A DNA stretch of 64,000 nucleotides from an uncultured Acetatifactor sp. (GTDB lineage: Bacteria; Bacillota; Clostridia; Lachnospirales; Lachnospiraceae): the NCBI GenBank assembly GCA_910577235.1, contig CAJTMX010000008.1:53055-117054 (forward strand). The letters are read 5' to 3'. Position numbers and translations under genes: made by a program. The notes under the pieces were generated by a model. It was not told the DNA's origin. It searched no databases and saw only the letters and a program-made list of their open reading frames with translations. This document shows positions 8,407 to 16,326 of this stretch, piece after piece (position 1 is the stretch's first letter; every line of letters starts with the position of its first letter).

Positions 8407-9433
8407 TTATGGCTTGTCGCGATACTGTGCGGCAGCTTGGTATATACCCAGCAGCACCACGAAAACCAGCGCCGCCACAGGCCAGACAGGCCAGGTAGTT
8501 TGCCAACTGTTATAATCGCCCCGGGCGGTGTTAAAGAGATTGATGCCCAGATAGATAGCCGTCACCAGACACCAATAAGCACCGATCAACGGACCAGCCT
8601 TTCTGCGGTCCCGTTTCCTGTCCGCGGAGTAATCCCCCTCCTGCAGCAACTTCTGAAAACTGCCCCATATACAGCTTACCCGCACCAGCAAAAATACCCC
8701 GAAAGATATGATGACAAATAACAGACACAAACTGTATACCCCCCCAGATGTCCCCAACGCCTAACCCGGCAGCGATCATCAGGGGCACCACACTGAGAAT
8801 ACACAGTACCACACCCAGGACCAGATTCTTCTGATATTTTTGTCTAAAGTTATCTCTCTGTCTTTCCACAATGCCGCTGACTCCATATTGCAGGCAGATA
8901 TTTTCTTCTTCCAGATATTCATAAGGAGCCAGTTTCATTCCGTTTACAATAAACAGCGCCACTGCCGCCGCCACTTTCAGCAGCAGGATCACTGTCCCCA
9001 ATCCGCCGGCCATATTCTCTGTGACGGATACCGGACCATACTCTGACCAGCCGCCCAACAGCATCAGACAGATCGGAGAGAGGACACAGAGCATAACTCC
9101 CACGGCAATGGGCGTGCAGGTTCTATGAACCGTCTCCAGATAGGTATTGGCCTCCTCCAGCGAAAGAGTTTTTACGTACTGCTCCACCTCCACAGGTTCT
9201 TCTCCCTGCCCTCCGTCATTTATGGCGCCTGTGTCATATTCATCTTTTAATAGAAAATCCGTACTGACGCCGAAGATACTACTCATACGGATGATCTTAT
9301 CCAATTCCGGTATCGACGCGGCGGACTCCCATTTGGACACCGACTGACGGGAAATTTCCAGTTGATCCGCCAGCTCTTCCTGGGACCAATCTTTTTGCTT
9401 TCTTAAATATGCTATCTTTTCCGCTAAAATCAT
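8407..9433 (-). pseudogene. XRE-family HTH regulator with membrane domain, frameshifted at a poly-G tract
   Basis: The first frame starts at ATG 9433 (ribosome site GGGAGGT). It encodes an XRE helix-turn-helix (WSQEELADQLEISRQSVSKWE), an acidic linker, then membrane helices (about residues 110-175 and 200-230). At a run of seven G on the minus strand (8739-8745) the membrane-protein sense moves to another frame. That frame (GVYSLCLLFVIISFGVFLLV onward) continues with two to three more helices to a stop at 8407. With six G instead of seven the two parts fuse into one protein of about 340 residues. The unshifted product has a nonsense tail ending at 8531. The cause may be sequencing error, phase variation or decay. 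HTH-plus-membrane proteins of this type usually act as local regulators. Confidence 0.75.
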
Positions 9434-9698
9434 CTTATACCTCCCATATCTTAATTTGCGGATTCCCTTCCGCTGGTCAAGCGGTTCAAAATCCGGCTAG
9501 ACTCTCACATATATGTTGTTTCGTCTCTTGTATTTTAACAGAATTCGCAGTTGACAACCACCAAGCGCGCGGTACATTTCTGATTTTTCTGTCAATCCGC
9601 GGTTGCAGTTTACTATAAATTTGACCCCAAAATGCGCAAAAAGAGAATTTCTTCACATATGGTCACTGTTCCACACAGACAGTCGGGATAGCCCATGC

Positions 9699-9726
9699 TT
9701 GCTTTTCCCCATAAATATGCTATACT
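9699..9726 (+). promoter_or_regulatory. Promoter for the APH-family kinase gene
   Basis: TTGCTT (9699-9704) and TATACT (9721-9726) are 16 bases apart, with about 25 bases from the expected start site to the ATG at 9757. The remaining part of the 9434-9756 gap holds no convincing gene. Confidence 0.6.
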
Positions 9727-9756
9727 TACTTTATAGTCAACATGGGAGAGAGTATT

Positions 9757-10791
9757 ATGAATGCATTATCAATAATGATGGCGGATTTTTGCGAAAAATA
9801 TGCGCTGGGAGAAATACAGGGTGAGCCTCGGGCAGTAAAGGGCGGACTGTTACACCAAATGTATCATGTGGCCACAGATCAGGGAGATTACGCGGTTAAA
9901 CTGCTGAATCCGGACATCATGAAACGGCCGCAGGCCATGGAAAATATGATTGATTCAGAGCGGATTGCCCAGCGGCTGGCGCAGGGACCGGAGGCGGTTC
10001 CCGCGGTGGCGGCTCTGCAACAAAAGGATCGGCAGCTACTGTTTATGGATATGGCCTGTAGCTCCTCCCCGGACAGTGTAAGACAGTATATCTTTGTCTA
10101 TCCCTGGATAGAAGCGCATTCTCTGTTCCCGCCGGAAATAGGGGTTTCACATTGCGCTAAGATAGGTTACATACTGGGACAGATTCACGGTATGAAACTG
10201 AGCCCTGAAAAAATGGGAATAAAGCCGGAGGAACCGGGGCGGTCTCTCTATGACTGGCAGGGTTATCTGGCTTTGGCCAAAAAGCAGGGAGTTCCCTGGG
10301 TATCCGACTATGAGACAATGCTGACTGATCTGACCCGCTGGGACAAAGCGGCCACGGAGGCCATGGAATCCGTCAGTTCCTGTCAGGTTATCAGTCACCG
10401 GGATCTGGACCCCAAAAACGTGTTGTGGCAGAACGGACAGCCCTACCTGATCGACTGGGAGGCTGCCGGAGCCGTAAATCCCTATCAGGAACTACTGGAA
10501 GTACTGAATTATTGGTGCAACGATGAAAGCGGCCGTCTCAATCACGCCCTCTGTCGGGCATTGTTGGATGAATATACCCAATCTATGGATCTGTGGGGTG
10601 TGGACTGGGCACCGGTCTTTGCCGTCGGCTGCGACAATATGTTGGGCTGGTTCGAATATACCTTGAAAAAAGCTCTGGGCATTGAGAGAGACGAAGACGC
10701 ACAGGGAGCCTGCCAGATGAAGGGCACCTGGCAGGAACTGCTGCGATACGAAGCGCAGATCGGAAATCTGCGGGAAATACTGGAAAAATAG
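9757..10791 (+). CDS. APH/choline-kinase-like phosphotransferase
   Basis: 344 residues. The protein-kinase-like fold of aminoglycoside/choline kinases is indicated by the catalytic loop ISHRDLDPKNVLW and the metal-binding LIDWEAAGAV. An N-terminal region with AVKLLNPD probably contains the ATP lysine. Such proteins phosphorylate a hydroxyl on a small molecule, with known substrates including aminoglycosides, homoserine, choline and sugars. This one cannot be assigned and should not be called a resistance enzyme. An upstream in-frame ATG at 9742 exists, but GGGAGAG serves the ATG at 9757. The gene converges on the CPBP protease gene. A 14-base palindrome at 10829-10842 lies between them. Confidence 0.85.
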   Translation: MNALSIMMADFCEKYALGEIQGEPRAVKGGLLHQMYHVATDQGDYAVKLLNPDIMKRPQAMENMIDSERIAQRLAQGPEAVPAVAALQQKDRQLLFMDMACSSSPDSVRQYIFVYPWIEAHSLFPPEIGVSHCAKIGYILGQIHGMKLSPEKMGIKPEEPGRSLYDWQGYLALAKKQGVPWVSDYETMLTDLTRWDKAATEAMESVSSCQVISHRDLDPKNVLWQNGQPYLIDWEAAGAVNPYQELLEVLNYWCNDESGRLNHALCRALLDEYTQSMDLWGVDWAPVFAVGCDNMLGWFEYTLKKALGIERDEDAQGACQMKGTWQELLRYEAQIGNLREILEK

Positions 10792-10857
10792 TGTTTACAA
10801 GAGTATTGTCGTTCTGGTGCCTGAGTACTGTGCCGGCACAGACATTTATACGGCATC

Positions 10858-11853
10858 CTAAGGTCGATTACCTACCAAAGTCTCCGCCGGCTCCTCCACA
10901 TAACGCTGTTGCCCGGTCATCAGCAGGATCAGACTGCCCGCTATCAGTACAATGGTTACTGCCAGGCCACCCTCCAGACCGAACGCGCCTCCGTTGATCA
11001 ACTCCCGGCCTGCCACCATCTCCGAGTCAAGAACCGAACAGCTGGTCTGCATACCGCTGACACTGATGCCGTAAAAATTGCCCTGCACCAGATTCCATAT
11101 AGAATGCAGCGCGCCCACACCCCATATGTTTCCCCGCTTGATAAAATATATGGAGGCAAAGATGCCAAAGAGTACCAGATTGATAAACGCCAGTACCGTG
11201 ATCCCATTATTGAGCAGATGCAGCGCCGCAAAAAACACCGCGTTAGCGGCGATACCCGCCGCCAAGGGATATCGTCTGCTCACAGACACCAGAAAATATC
11301 CCCTGCACAACACTTCCTCCGCCATACCCTGAACCATATACCCAAGCACAAACAATATAAAGATCCCGGCGGAAAAAGTCGCCGACAGTCCCCGGATTTT
11401 CAAAGATCCTGTGAGCACACAGATCAGTACCGCCACTGAAAACATCACAAAACCGATCCCCGTACCACACATATATTCCTTCCACATTCCCGGTTTCTGG
11501 AATCCTACTGTTGTCATCTTTCTCTTCTGAATTAATTTGCAGAACAGTAATGTTGTCAAGATCATTCCCGCAGTGGAAAACAGCATCGCAATGGACAGAG
11601 CATTGGACTGCATCAACGCCTCCGCGGCCAATGTGATCGCCTGCACATCACCCGAAACGGCGGCATTCAGATAGTCCGCGTCGGTGAACATCAGAATCAG
11701 TTCAACCGGAGTCAATACCGCCATCTGAACTATCGTGCTGACCAAAAATACGGCGACAAAGATCAACAATTCCAAAATTATATGCAGACCCTTTTGGGCC
11801 GCGGCAGCCTCCGCCACCATTTTAGGCTTTTTCAGTTTAAATAATTGCTGCAT
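10858..11853 (-). CDS. CPBP-family intramembrane metalloprotease
   Basis: 331 residues with about eight hydrophobic segments. The family motifs are all present: EEVLCRGYF (motif 1, paired glutamates and arginine), FAALHLLNNG (motif 2) and GALHSIWNLVQG (motif 3). These residues form the metal site of CAAX/Abi proteases, which sit in the membrane and in bacteria are linked to bacteriocin maturation or immunity. There is no bacteriocin-like gene beside it, so the role is open. The N-terminus before helix 1 is lysine-rich. Confidence 0.9.
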   Translation of the reverse strand: MQQLFKLKKPKMVAEAAAAQKGLHIILELLIFVAVFLVSTIVQMAVLTPVELILMFTDADYLNAAVSGDVQAITLAAEALMQSNALSIAMLFSTAGMILTTLLFCKLIQKRKMTTVGFQKPGMWKEYMCGTGIGFVMFSVAVLICVLTGSLKIRGLSATFSAGIFILFVLGYMVQGMAEEVLCRGYFLVSVSRRYPLAAGIAANAVFFAALHLLNNGITVLAFINLVLFGIFASIYFIKRGNIWGVGALHSIWNLVQGNFYGISVSGMQTSCSVLDSEMVAGRELINGGAFGLEGGLAVTIVLIAGSLILLMTGQQRYVEEPAETLVGNRP

Positions 11854-11954
11854 AATATACCCCCATCTTCCTTCTTTTACCTATTGTAACTCTTTTGTGG
11901 CCATATTCCAAGGTTTATCTGCAAAAAATGCAGTAAAAAACGACTGATATTTAC

Positions 11955-11983
11955 TTGCATAACGATTTCCGTTGTACTAAAAT
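11955..11983 (+). promoter_or_regulatory. Probable promoter for the GNAT gene
   Basis: TTGCAT (11955-11960) and TAAAAT (11978-11983) are 17 bases apart. AAAGGAGGG and the ATG at 12022 follow about 30 bases later. Confidence 0.5.
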
Positions 11984-12021
11984 TTTAAATACAAACTGAT
12001 ATACCAAAGGAGGGATTACCC

Positions 12022-12639
12022 ATGCTATATGACAATCACGATGAAAGAATCAAATATTACGAGCTGCTCCTGCAGCGAGATTTAGCCGGAATGCCTGTTT
12101 ATCCTCTTCCGGAGGGGTATCGCTTTGTTTTTTACAAACCCGGAGACAGGGATGCGTGGATAGCCATTGAGACTTCCGCGAAAGAATTTACCGGATATGA
12201 CCAGGGGCTGATCTCCTGGAACCGCTATTATCAGGGAAAAGATGAAGAATTGAAACATCGCATGGTTTTTATAGAGGACAGCGCGGGAGATAAAGTTGCC
12301 ACTGCCACGGCTTTTTACAATATATATAAGAAAGACCCTGACGGAGCCGGATGGCTCCACTGGGTAGCCGTACGCAGAGAGTATCAGGGACTGGGGCTTT
12401 CCAAGCCTTTGATCACACATGTTCTTGGTATTATGGCGTCTCTGGGATATACACAGGCCAAGATTCCCACCCAGACCATCACCTGGCTGGCCTGCAAGGT
12501 CTATCTGGATCTGGGGTTCCGCCCGCTGCCCGCCAATGCCATACACAGCAGGGCGGGGTGGCAGATCATAAAAACCCTGACCCACCACCCCGCGTTGGAA
12601 GATTTTGCGGAAATATCCCCGGCAGATATTCTGGCATGA
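12022..12639 (+). CDS. GNAT-family N-acetyltransferase
   Basis: 205 residues. The acetyl-CoA-binding core shows as LHWVAVRREYQGLGLSKPLI, containing the R/Q-x-x-G-x-G/A-like pyrophosphate loop (REYQGLG). A conserved-looking TQTITWLACKVYLDLGF follows, where the alpha-4 tyrosine region is expected. It transfers an acetyl group to an amine on an unknown substrate. The ribosome site AAAGGAGGG is strong and the start is not in doubt. The gene is monocistronic and converges on the HD-GYP gene. Confidence 0.9.
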   Translation: MLYDNHDERIKYYELLLQRDLAGMPVYPLPEGYRFVFYKPGDRDAWIAIETSAKEFTGYDQGLISWNRYYQGKDEELKHRMVFIEDSAGDKVATATAFYNIYKKDPDGAGWLHWVAVRREYQGLGLSKPLITHVLGIMASLGYTQAKIPTQTITWLACKVYLDLGFRPLPANAIHSRAGWQIIKTLTHHPALEDFAEISPADILA

Positions 12640-12693
12640 TCCGAGAAACGACCCGGGACATGGACTGCCGCAAAACCTAATTTTATACAATGT

Positions 12694-13794
12694 CTACTCA
12701 ATAATGAGGCTGGCACACTTGATATCCTCTGACAGATCATATACTTTTCCCGTCCGAAGTCCGACCACCTTGGGGCGCAAAGGATACTGCGGATTGTTTT
12801 TCAACACTTTCGCTTTCTCCCCATTGCTGAGAGTGACAACACTGTTCACGGGATAGAGGATCACGATACCCAGGAAATTCCTCATATAGTTAATATCCAG
12901 CTCGTCCGTCATAGCCATGATCATCTCTATAGCGTCCTGCTGGGAAAACGCTTTTTTATAAGGCCTCTCCGTCACAAGAGCGTCATAGATATCAGCGATA
13001 GCCAGTATCTTGGCATAGGGATATATCTTGTCCGATGCCACTCCCATGGGATACCCCTTCCCGTTGAGCTTTTCATGGTGCTGGAGCACTCCCATCAATA
13101 CCTCCTGGGGAATGTCGCCCTTTTCTTTCAGAATCTGATAGCCAAAAAGAGAATGATTCTTCATAATGGCAAACTCTTCTTCTGTCAGCTTACCGGCCTT
13201 ATTCAATATCTCATTGGGGATCTTGGATTTTCCCATATCATGCAGCAGGCCTGCCATGCCGATCTTCTGGATCTCCGTCTCGGTCATATTGCTGTTCTTA
13301 GCGATCAGCATAGAGATCGTGGCCACATCCACGCTGTGCTGAAATGTGTATTCGTCGCTGAATTTCAGAGCGTCTATGTTCAGCGCCACCGCCTCATTCT
13401 CCATGATGGAGCCCACCAGGCTGGTGGTGACATTGGCGGCGGTATCTATAAAGTCAGGGGCGGAAGTATCATTGTATAAAAATTTAATTCCCTCAGAAAC
13501 CCGCTTTTTCACACTCTCGGACAGTTTCACCTTGGACCGGTCCGCCACCGTAAGTTTCTCAATGGTCATCTGCACTTCTGGAGATATCTCTATATCTCCC
13601 TCTGTCTCGGGATCTTCCTCGCCCTCACGTATATAGATTCCGGTGATATTCATCTTCTGCAGCGCTTCGATCAAAAAATCATCCAGAACGGTTTTTCGGG
13701 CAATCAAAACCCGCCCGCTCCTGTCAATGATAGCCTGATCTATCACCATATCCTGCTTTAACGCTCTTGTACTTATATATCTTCTTCGCACCAT
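12694..13794 (-). CDS. HD-GYP domain protein, probable cyclic-di-GMP phosphodiesterase
   Basis: 366 residues. The N-terminal 110 residues have no clear motif and resemble the DUF3391-like lead of many HD-GYP proteins. The HD part reads GLLHDMGKSKIP and the GYP signature region reads HHEKLNGKGYPMGV. These are the hallmarks of HD-GYP phosphodiesterases that degrade c-di-GMP. The final 70 residues form a small extra domain. A GGDEF protein about 10 kb away could supply the matching synthase, but no direct link is visible. The ATG at 13794 follows AGGTGA at 7 bases. Confidence 0.92.
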   Translation of the reverse strand: MVRRRYISTRALKQDMVIDQAIIDRSGRVLIARKTVLDDFLIEALQKMNITGIYIREGEEDPETEGDIEISPEVQMTIEKLTVADRSKVKLSESVKKRVSEGIKFLYNDTSAPDFIDTAANVTTSLVGSIMENEAVALNIDALKFSDEYTFQHSVDVATISMLIAKNSNMTETEIQKIGMAGLLHDMGKSKIPNEILNKAGKLTEEEFAIMKNHSLFGYQILKEKGDIPQEVLMGVLQHHEKLNGKGYPMGVASDKIYPYAKILAIADIYDALVTERPYKKAFSQQDAIEMIMAMTDELDINYMRNFLGIVILYPVNSVVTLSNGEKAKVLKNNPQYPLRPKVVGLRTGKVYDLSEDIKCASLIIE

Positions 13795-14075
13795 ATATAT
13801 ATCACCTGTATATGTATAAAATTCCTAATGCACTGTATTATGTTTCATTATAATGCATTTTCCGTCAGAAAGCTACTCTTTTTTATGCAGACCTATCCCT
13901 GGCCGGAGCTGTACAGACCTACGCATACCAATGATCGTCCATAACATTAAGTGAATCTTACCACCTTTTTTGACCCCTGTCTATGAATAAATCGGACCCA
14001 TTTTGGCCTCCTTATATTGATGAGATGACTTTTTAATCTTGTTCACGAAAGATTTACATTTCTGCGTAAAAAATA
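13795..14075. other. Intergenic region without recognisable gene
   Basis: About 280 bases between the HD-GYP start and the terminator of the AT-rich operon. No ORF with a ribosome site was found. It marks the left junction of the AT-rich insert; no direct repeat matching the right junction was found by eye. Confidence 0.5.
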
Positions 14076-14106
14076 AGACCAGAAATCTATTTCAAATTTC
14101 TGGTCT
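14076..14106 (-). terminator. Terminator of the alarmone-synthetase operon
   Basis: An 11-base perfect stem, AGACCAGAAAT (14076-14086) and ATTTCTGGTCT (14096-14106), with a 9-base loop. On the minus strand it is followed by TATTTTTT. It sits 50 bases beyond the stop of the last operon gene. A T-rich flank on the other side means it could work in both directions. Confidence 0.82.
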
Positions 14107-14156
14107 ATGATTTTTAATTTTTTCAAACCATTTCTTAATGAATATGTTGAATTCTT

Positions 14157-14726
14157 TTATATTATATTCAAGTTCTCTTCTGATATCGAAGAGTTACATA
14201 AATATGTAAAGTAAAAAGGATCAAACATCAAATACATAGACTCTTTGCTCAAATCCCTATAGCGAAAAGAGTATTCTAATTCTTTACAATACAATTCACA
14301 TATATCCCTTCCGCTCTCAAAAAATTCTGGATTGTATTCTTTTAATAAACTGCAAGTCATATGTAATGCAATTTTTTCATTAATCCACGTTGCCATATGC
14401 ATAGTTTCTGTAGAATCATCTGGCAGTATTTTAACCCAAAACGGACGAAGTTTAAGAATCCAAAAACATTCTAGGCCTATGATGACTTTATATTCGTTTG
14501 CTTTCATATTAGAATGATACACTTGGAAATATAACTTGCGCATATCTACTCGAACAATCAAATCTTTTAATGTCTGGATGTTTACCTCCACTCTATTTTT
14601 ATCAAATTTAGTAATTTCGCAAAACTGTGTAATTATTTCATCATACTTTTCGAGTTCTTTATTGATAAATTCTTGTGGTGGTTCTGTATATCCAAACTCA
14701 ATATTCTTCCAACGAGTATCATTCAT
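14157..14726 (-). CDS. Hypothetical protein, third gene of the alarmone-synthetase operon
   Basis: 189 residues from the ATG at 14726; a second ATG at 14732 is possible, but GGGAG is better spaced (8 bases) for the inner one. The protein is soluble and mixed charged/aromatic, with several Trp and Tyr (WILKLRPFWVKIL). It has no membrane helix and no motif I recognise. Codon use is AT-rich, as in the two genes before it and unlike the flanks. Its start overlaps the end of the 67-residue gene, so it is translationally coupled. In this position it may be an accessory or antitoxin component, but that is inference only. Confidence 0.7.
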   Translation of the reverse strand: MNDTRWKNIEFGYTEPPQEFINKELEKYDEIITQFCEITKFDKNRVEVNIQTLKDLIVRVDMRKLYFQVYHSNMKANEYKVIIGLECFWILKLRPFWVKILPDDSTETMHMATWINEKIALHMTCSLLKEYNPEFFESGRDICELYCKELEYSFRYRDLSKESMYLMFDPFYFTYLCNSSISEENLNII

Positions 14727-14922
14727 TTTCATTACTCCCTACATAGACTTTTCTAAAAAAATCTCTTGATTTTTCATCCGCTAAAATTTTTTTCCCTCCT
14801 TCTATACACGGATTCAAGGTCTCGACGGTTTGGATAGGCGAGTTTGAATCACACATTAGTGTGTCGGCTGCACATTGACGCGTAATTTCTCCGCATGACA
14901 TTCCAAAAATTTGTTTTTCCAT
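14719..14922 (-). CDS. Small hypothetical protein between synthetase and third gene
   Basis: 67 residues, beginning with the base after the synthetase stop codon. GGGGGG at the end of that gene serves as ribosome site. It contains four cysteines (positions 10, 17, 24 and 39) and many acidic and lysine residues, with no membrane helix. It overlaps the next gene by 8 bases. The tight packing on both sides is the main evidence that it is real. A small neutralising partner of the synthetase is one possible role, but nothing in the sequence proves it. Confidence 0.55.
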   Translation of the reverse strand: MEKQIFGMSCGEITRQCAADTLMCDSNSPIQTVETLNPCIEGGKKILADEKSRDFFRKVYVGSNENE

Positions 14923-15990
14923 TTAGCATTTCCCCCCACTTAAAATTTTTACTTTATATTTGTTACATTGCTTTTTTATGTCAATAAATTCTTCTAAAAA
15001 ATCGCAAGATTCTTTACTAATAATTATTGAATCCCCAACTTTTTTAAAGAATTTATTGCTATCGTTTATTATTAGTATAAGACTAATGATTTTATCTGCT
15101 GTAAGAAGTTTTTGGTATGTTTCAAGTTTTTCTTCACTATGTGAATCCTTTAGAACGCTCTCTAAGTCTCTTATCTTTTTGATGCCAAATTCTTTCAATA
15201 AACTTTCAATTCTTTCATAATTATAAAAAACTGTCTTTTTACTCAATCTAACATCAAAATATGATAGAACATTTTCTTTAGTGATAGGTTTTTCCAAAAT
15301 ATTTCTTAAATTTCTAGAACGTTCCACTTGATTCAGGTTATCATATTCTTTAACCAAGCCATTAATCTGATAATCAAGCAATTCTAAATTACCCGATAAT
15401 AAATTCGTTCTTCTCAACAGTCTGTCCGAATCTATCATTTCTAATTCATTTTTATATTGCCTATCATGAAAAATTTGTGCCCACGCATCTTCCAAGACAG
15501 TTCTAACCTGAATTTCGCATTTTATTCCCTTAAATTCTTCCGTACCAGCAATTATTGTTTCATCCTTCAATTTTACAATATAATGCACCGATAGATAACC
15601 TATTCTATCAGCACCTAATAAATCCAGCTTATTTCCACTATGTTCTTCAAGTACCTCAAACAATTCTTGAATAATTTTGGAAACGTGGTCAATATCGTCC
15701 AATAGATATGTAACAATTCTCACCCCTGCTAAATCCATGATTTCGCTTCTGAAATCTGTATATTTATTAACAAAGTTTCCATTATTATCTTTAACTTGCT
15801 TTTTGCACTTTTTCTCTAAACTTTCAGGAGTTTTTTCACGTGCAGATGCATAGGCGATTTCAATCTGTCGTACTTTCAATGCATCCTGCACCATTTTCAA
15901 CACATAGTCTGCATAATTTTTGTATTTATTGGTATCATTTCTATAATCAGCAATAAATCTTTCCCTACGTACTTTTACTTCATCTTGCAT
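14923..15990 (-). CDS. RelA/SpoT-type alarmone synthetase domain protein with C-terminal extension
   Basis: 355 residues from the ATG at 15990. The synthetase fold is indicated by KTPESLEKK (ATP-binding region), FRSEIMDLAGVRIVTYL (catalytic aspartate segment), GYLSVHYIVKL (G-loop, nucleotide-stacking tyrosine) and CEIQVRTVLEDAWAQIFHD (the glutamate that activates the 3'-OH). All key positions look intact. There is no HD hydrolase domain. The last 150 residues are lysine/glutamate-rich and unassigned. Known relatives make (p)ppGpp, or (p)ppApp, or pyrophosphorylate tRNA (toxSAS, CapRel). An upstream GTG at 16092 lacks a ribosome site and precedes the promoter, so it is rejected. Start choice is supported by a leader ORF ending over it. 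Confidence 0.85.
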   Translation of the reverse strand: MQDEVKVRRERFIADYRNDTNKYKNYADYVLKMVQDALKVRQIEIAYASAREKTPESLEKKCKKQVKDNNGNFVNKYTDFRSEIMDLAGVRIVTYLLDDIDHVSKIIQELFEVLEEHSGNKLDLLGADRIGYLSVHYIVKLKDETIIAGTEEFKGIKCEIQVRTVLEDAWAQIFHDRQYKNELEMIDSDRLLRRTNLLSGNLELLDYQINGLVKEYDNLNQVERSRNLRNILEKPITKENVLSYFDVRLSKKTVFYNYERIESLLKEFGIKKIRDLESVLKDSHSEEKLETYQKLLTADKIISLILIINDSNKFFKKVGDSIIISKESCDFLEEFIDIKKQCNKYKVKILSGGKC

Positions 15991-16027
15991 ACCAAGAATC
16001 CAGCCTCTTTCCCCCGTATTTGGGCAT
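15980..16027 (-). CDS. 15-codon leader ORF overlapping the synthetase start
   Basis: ATG at 16027 follows GAAGGGG within a few bases and reads 15 codons (MPKYGGKRLDSWYAR) to a TGA at 15980-15982. The stop lies just inside the synthetase ORF, whose ATG is at 15990. The synthetase itself has only a distant GAGG. Ribosomes finishing the leader would re-initiate at 15990, so this may be a coupling or sensing device. Evidence is positional only. Confidence 0.45.
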   Translation of the reverse strand: MPKYGGKRLDSWYAR

Positions 16028-16048
16028 ATTTCCCCTTCTATAATTGTT

Positions 16049-16077
16049 ATAATAAGCGTCAATGCCTTAAAAGTCAA
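16049..16077 (-). promoter_or_regulatory. Promoter of the alarmone-synthetase operon
   Basis: On the minus strand, TTGACT (16077-16072) and TATTAT (16054-16049) are 17 bases apart. A start near 16042 would place the leader ORF ribosome site only a few bases into the transcript. Confidence 0.65.
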
Positions 16078-16092
16078 TAATTTTGTGTCCAC

Positions 16093-16326
16093 AAAAACTA
16101 AAAAAACCGGAAATCCTCGTACACTTTTGTCCTCGTCTTACCTTCACAAGCCAGACAGTGAATCCATAAGTAGGTCTTAGATACTTCGTCCTTTTATCTG
16201 CTCCCAAACTGATAGATTAAATTAATTTGATCAGTGTCATAAGGTATCTGCATAGTTGTCCCCTGGCATAAGCGTTCCATCCCTTACACTGATCAACACA
16301 TCTTTGGAATCCTTCTTTCTTCCGCT
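16093..16326. other. Intergenic junction with an 11-base inverted repeat
   Basis: Separates the AT-rich operon from the ABC exporter genes. TTGATCAGTGT (16228-16238) and ACACTGATCAA (16286-16296) are perfect complements 47 bases apart. Each half contains the self-complementary TGATCA. No gene was found. A short open minus-strand stretch could be the debris of a lost gene. The repeat might be a recombination or binding site, but no evidence decides this. Confidence 0.4.

Noticed and set aside
9757..10791. Aminoglycoside resistance gene
   Set aside because: The fold is shared with many metabolic kinases, and nothing in the sequence or context points to aminoglycosides.
10829..10842. Palindrome CTGTGCCGGCACAG between converging genes as a terminator
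   Set aside because: No loop and no U-run on either strand, so only a palindrome can be stated.
15991..16092. Extension of the alarmone synthetase to GTG 16092
   Set aside because: It would cover the predicted promoter, has no ribosome site, and the added residues do not resemble a domain.
16240..16326. Short minus-strand open stretch (KDVLISVRDGTLMPGDNY) as a gene fragment
   Set aside because: Too short and without a start or recognised family. Mentioned only as possible debris.
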